Assembly (NCBI GenBank): GCA_002708205.1
Contig: PAMR01000003.1
Span: 9,335 to 15,612, forward strand
Direction: 5' to 3'
From: Gammaproteobacteria bacterium
Lineage (GTDB): Bacteria; Pseudomonadota; Gammaproteobacteria; Pseudomonadales; Azotimanducaceae
Length of the DNA stretch: 6,278 bases
Shown: positions 4,810-6,278 of the stretch, one piece after another
How positions within the stretch are numbered: the stretch's first letter is position 1
Layout: each line of letters begins with the position of its first letter
Notes under the pieces: model-generated
Database searches by the model: none
Told to the model about the DNA's origin: nothing
What the model saw: the letters and a program-made list of their open reading frames with translations, nothing else
Made by a program: the position numbers and the translations under genes

Positions 4810-6007
4810 CAGTCGCCGTATCTCCTAACCCCTGAAACACACGAAGCATATAAAGAAACAATATCAAGTATACGACCGCTGCAGTAATGTAGGGCAATGT
4901 CGGATCTGTTTGGTACAAAGCCCCTCCAATCAACGTACCTAAAAAAAACCCCAAAGGTCCGCACGAACCGGCAATACCCGCGACAGCTCCCTGCTCCTCC
5001 GCTGTGACAGCCAATGAAGCTCCTGCCATTAATCCTGGTCCAGATAATCCCATACCCAAACCCAAAACAACCATTGAGACAGTCAACATGATTTCCGTCT
5101 CAAAAAAGTACAAGAGCACGAAAGCCAGGAACAAAAGAGGGATAGACGTGATTAACAACACCCTAGGAGGAGCGCTCCAACGCTGTACCACAATAGCCTG
5201 AGCAAACAGAGAGGCCACAGCCGATAGCATCATTGCCAAACCAAACGTCTGAGCGGTCTCTTGCGCTGACAACCCCAAGGCATCTTGATACCGAAATCCC
5301 ATTGTCTGTTGCACCAGTGCATATCCCGAAAACATAACGACACCGACCAAAATGAAAGGCCAAATCCGACTATCTAGGTAACTTAACTTCGGCGTAGCGG
5401 CGCTTGGAGACATAGGGGGCACGTCGGGAAGAAATCGTATTACAAATAAGCCGTTGAGGCATGCAAGTACCGCTACTATCCATAATGGGGTAAGCAAAGA
5501 CACCACAGCAAGTCCAGCAATGGCTGGTCCCATAATTGCTCCGACATTATTAGCAGCACCTAAAGCTCCCATCCCCTTCGTCCGATCATCCAAAGAAGTG
5601 ATATCTGCCATATACGCATTCGAAGCCGGTAGCGTTGCGGCCATGACTGCCGCATGAGCAATCCTTACGATAACGAGCAACACATAAAGAGACATTCCTG
5701 TAAGGATTTCACTCAAACCAATATGGAGAACTGTGTTAAACAGAACCGTTCCACCCGTAAATCCGAAAAGCCCAATAACCATAACTTTCTTTCGTCCCCA
5801 ACGATCACTTAAACGACCCCACATCGGAGCCGACAGCACGACGGTCAGGGACGAAATCGCAATAATCGATGTAATCTGAATTTCGTTGAACCCGAGCTCG
5901 CGACCCAGTGGACCTAGGATCGGAAAGAGAACCGAAAAGCCCATCCCCACAATTACAAGCGATGCCAACAGGGAACGCTTCGCCGTGGTTATTGTTGTTG
6001 GATCCAA
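4802..6007 (-). CDS. Major facilitator superfamily transporter (DHA1-like, 12 membrane segments)
   Basis: The 401-residue protein is hydrophobic throughout, with about 12 membrane segments in two halves joined by a cytoplasmic loop near residues 184-205. Motif A is canonical after segment 2: GRLSDRWGRKK (64-74). A motif-C-like stretch, GALGAANNVGAIMGPAIAG (137-155), in segment 5 points to the drug:proton antiporter (DHA1) group. It is expected to act in the inner membrane as a proton-coupled exporter; the substrate is unknown. The start is TTG at 6007, chosen because GGAG lies 5 bases upstream (6013-6016) and because the next Met, residue 22, falls inside the first membrane segment. The 3' end overlaps the secreted-protein gene by 8 bases. 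A 70-base gap separates it from the upstream membrane-protein gene in the same direction, so the three may be one transcript. Confidence 0.9.
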   Translation of the reverse strand: MDPTTITTAKRSLLASLVIVGMGFSVLFPILGPLGRELGFNEIQITSIIAISSLTVVLSAPMWGRLSDRWGRKKVMVIGLFGFTGGTVLFNTVLHIGLSEILTGMSLYVLLVIVRIAHAAVMAATLPASNAYMADITSLDDRTKGMGALGAANNVGAIMGPAIAGLAVVSLLTPLWIVAVLACLNGLFVIRFLPDVPPMSPSAATPKLSYLDSRIWPFILVGVVMFSGYALVQQTMGFRYQDALGLSAQETAQTFGLAMMLSAVASLFAQAIVVQRWSAPPRVLLITSIPLLFLAFVLLYFFETEIMLTVSMVVLGLGMGLSGPGLMAGASLAVTAEEQGAVAGIAGSCGPLGFFLGTLIGGALYQTDPTLPYITAAVVYLILFLYMLRVFQGLGDTATDV

Positions 6008-6050
6008 CTCAACTCCGATGCAGTTTTTTGTATTAACGCAACATTACTAG

Positions 6051-6075
6051 GAACGAGGGAAGGCTCTCCTCGCTC
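6051..6075 (-). terminator. Hairpin after the membrane-protein gene, weak terminator candidate
   Basis: On the minus strand GAGCGAGG and CCTCGTTC form an 8-pair stem (one G-U) around a 9-base loop, starting three bases after the stop of the partial gene. No T tract follows on that strand, so if it terminates at all it is likely partial. It could instead stabilise the 3' end of an upstream message segment. Confidence 0.3.
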
Positions 6076-6077
6076 AT

Positions 6078-6278
6078 TCAACTATCCGTTAGCATTCTTT
6101 CGCGCCGATTAGCGCGCATAAATGCCAAGGATATCATTCCACAGATCACTAAAATCATTCCAACACGATTTTGTACCGACCAAGCGAACACCTCGGTGAC
6201 ATCAGCCCCAGTGACCATCTCCGGGTTCCAAAACGGAGATATCGGTAGCTGGTTCTCTCCAAAATCAGTAATCAAACC
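6078..6278 (-). CDS. C-terminal end of a membrane protein of unknown family, 5' end missing
   Basis: The frame is open to the window edge, with about 66 residues visible. A TTG at 6275 could pose as a start, but no ribosome site can be seen and the frame continues upstream, so the gene most likely begins outside the window. The visible part has a polar stretch (about 25 residues, with NPEMVTGADV), then one hydrophobic helix, VGMILVICGMISLAFM (about 38-53), followed by a basic tail (RANRRER). By the positive-inside rule the C-terminus is cytoplasmic. I do not recognise the family. It lies 70 bases ahead of the MFS gene on the same strand. Confidence 0.55.
   Translation of the reverse strand, partial: GLITDFGENQLPISPFWNPEMVTGADVTEVFAWSVQNRVGMILVICGMISLAFMRANRRERMLTDS

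Noticed and set aside
6021..6028. T-run in the MFS upstream region as a terminator tail
   Set aside because: The run reads as A on the minus strand, the direction of the flanking genes, and no stem precedes it on the plus strand.

Overview
The window looks like a bacterial chromosome fragment with mixed base composition, Shine-Dalgarno starts and short intergenic gaps. The gene content fits a Gram-negative proteobacterium that degrades CoA-linked or aromatic/isoprenoid-like compounds: an extended SDR, an N-acyl-D-amino-acid-deacylase-like relic, a thiolase-fold/DUF35 pair, a classical SDR and an MFS transporter. A marine or soil gammaproteobacterium is my guess, but nothing here fixes the taxon. 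There is no rRNA, tRNA, CRISPR array or transposase.

Layout. (1) Positions 1-732, plus strand: 3' part of an extended (epimerase/reductase type) SDR gene cut by the window edge. (2) 733-1126 has no intact gene. A hairpin follows the SDR gene, and then comes a short relic of an amidohydrolase (777-1034) that keeps only the first dozen or so residues and the last ~70 residues of the family. It is joined by a large internal deletion and broken by three single-base losses. (3) 3231 down to 1127, minus strand: a three-gene operon encoding a DUF35 zinc-ribbon/OB protein, a thiolase-fold enzyme and a tiny capless HAD phosphatase-like protein, with gaps of 23 and 9 bases. (4) 3232-3422: divergent control region with three perfect inverted repeats. 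(5) 3423-4133, plus strand: classical SDR, ending one base from the convergent gene. (6) 6007 down to 4135, minus strand: MFS transporter followed by a secreted protein of unknown function, overlapping by 8 bases. The secreted protein carries a 9-bp in-frame tandem repeat. (7) 6278-6078, minus strand: the C-terminal end of a membrane protein of unknown family.

Working together. The DUF35 and thiolase-fold proteins form a well-known kind of partner pair acting on acyl-CoA. The thiolase-fold protein lacks most of the usual thiolase catalytic residues, so a retro-aldol or other non-Claisen reaction is as likely as thiolysis. The divergent SDR shares the control region and may oxidise or reduce a hydroxy/keto intermediate of the same pathway. 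The MFS protein and its overlapping secreted partner look like a separate unit. The two observations most worth a second look are the amidohydrolase relic, which can be rebuilt by eye down to its original stop codon, and the degenerate thiolase-fold/DUF35 pair with its palindrome-rich divergent promoter.
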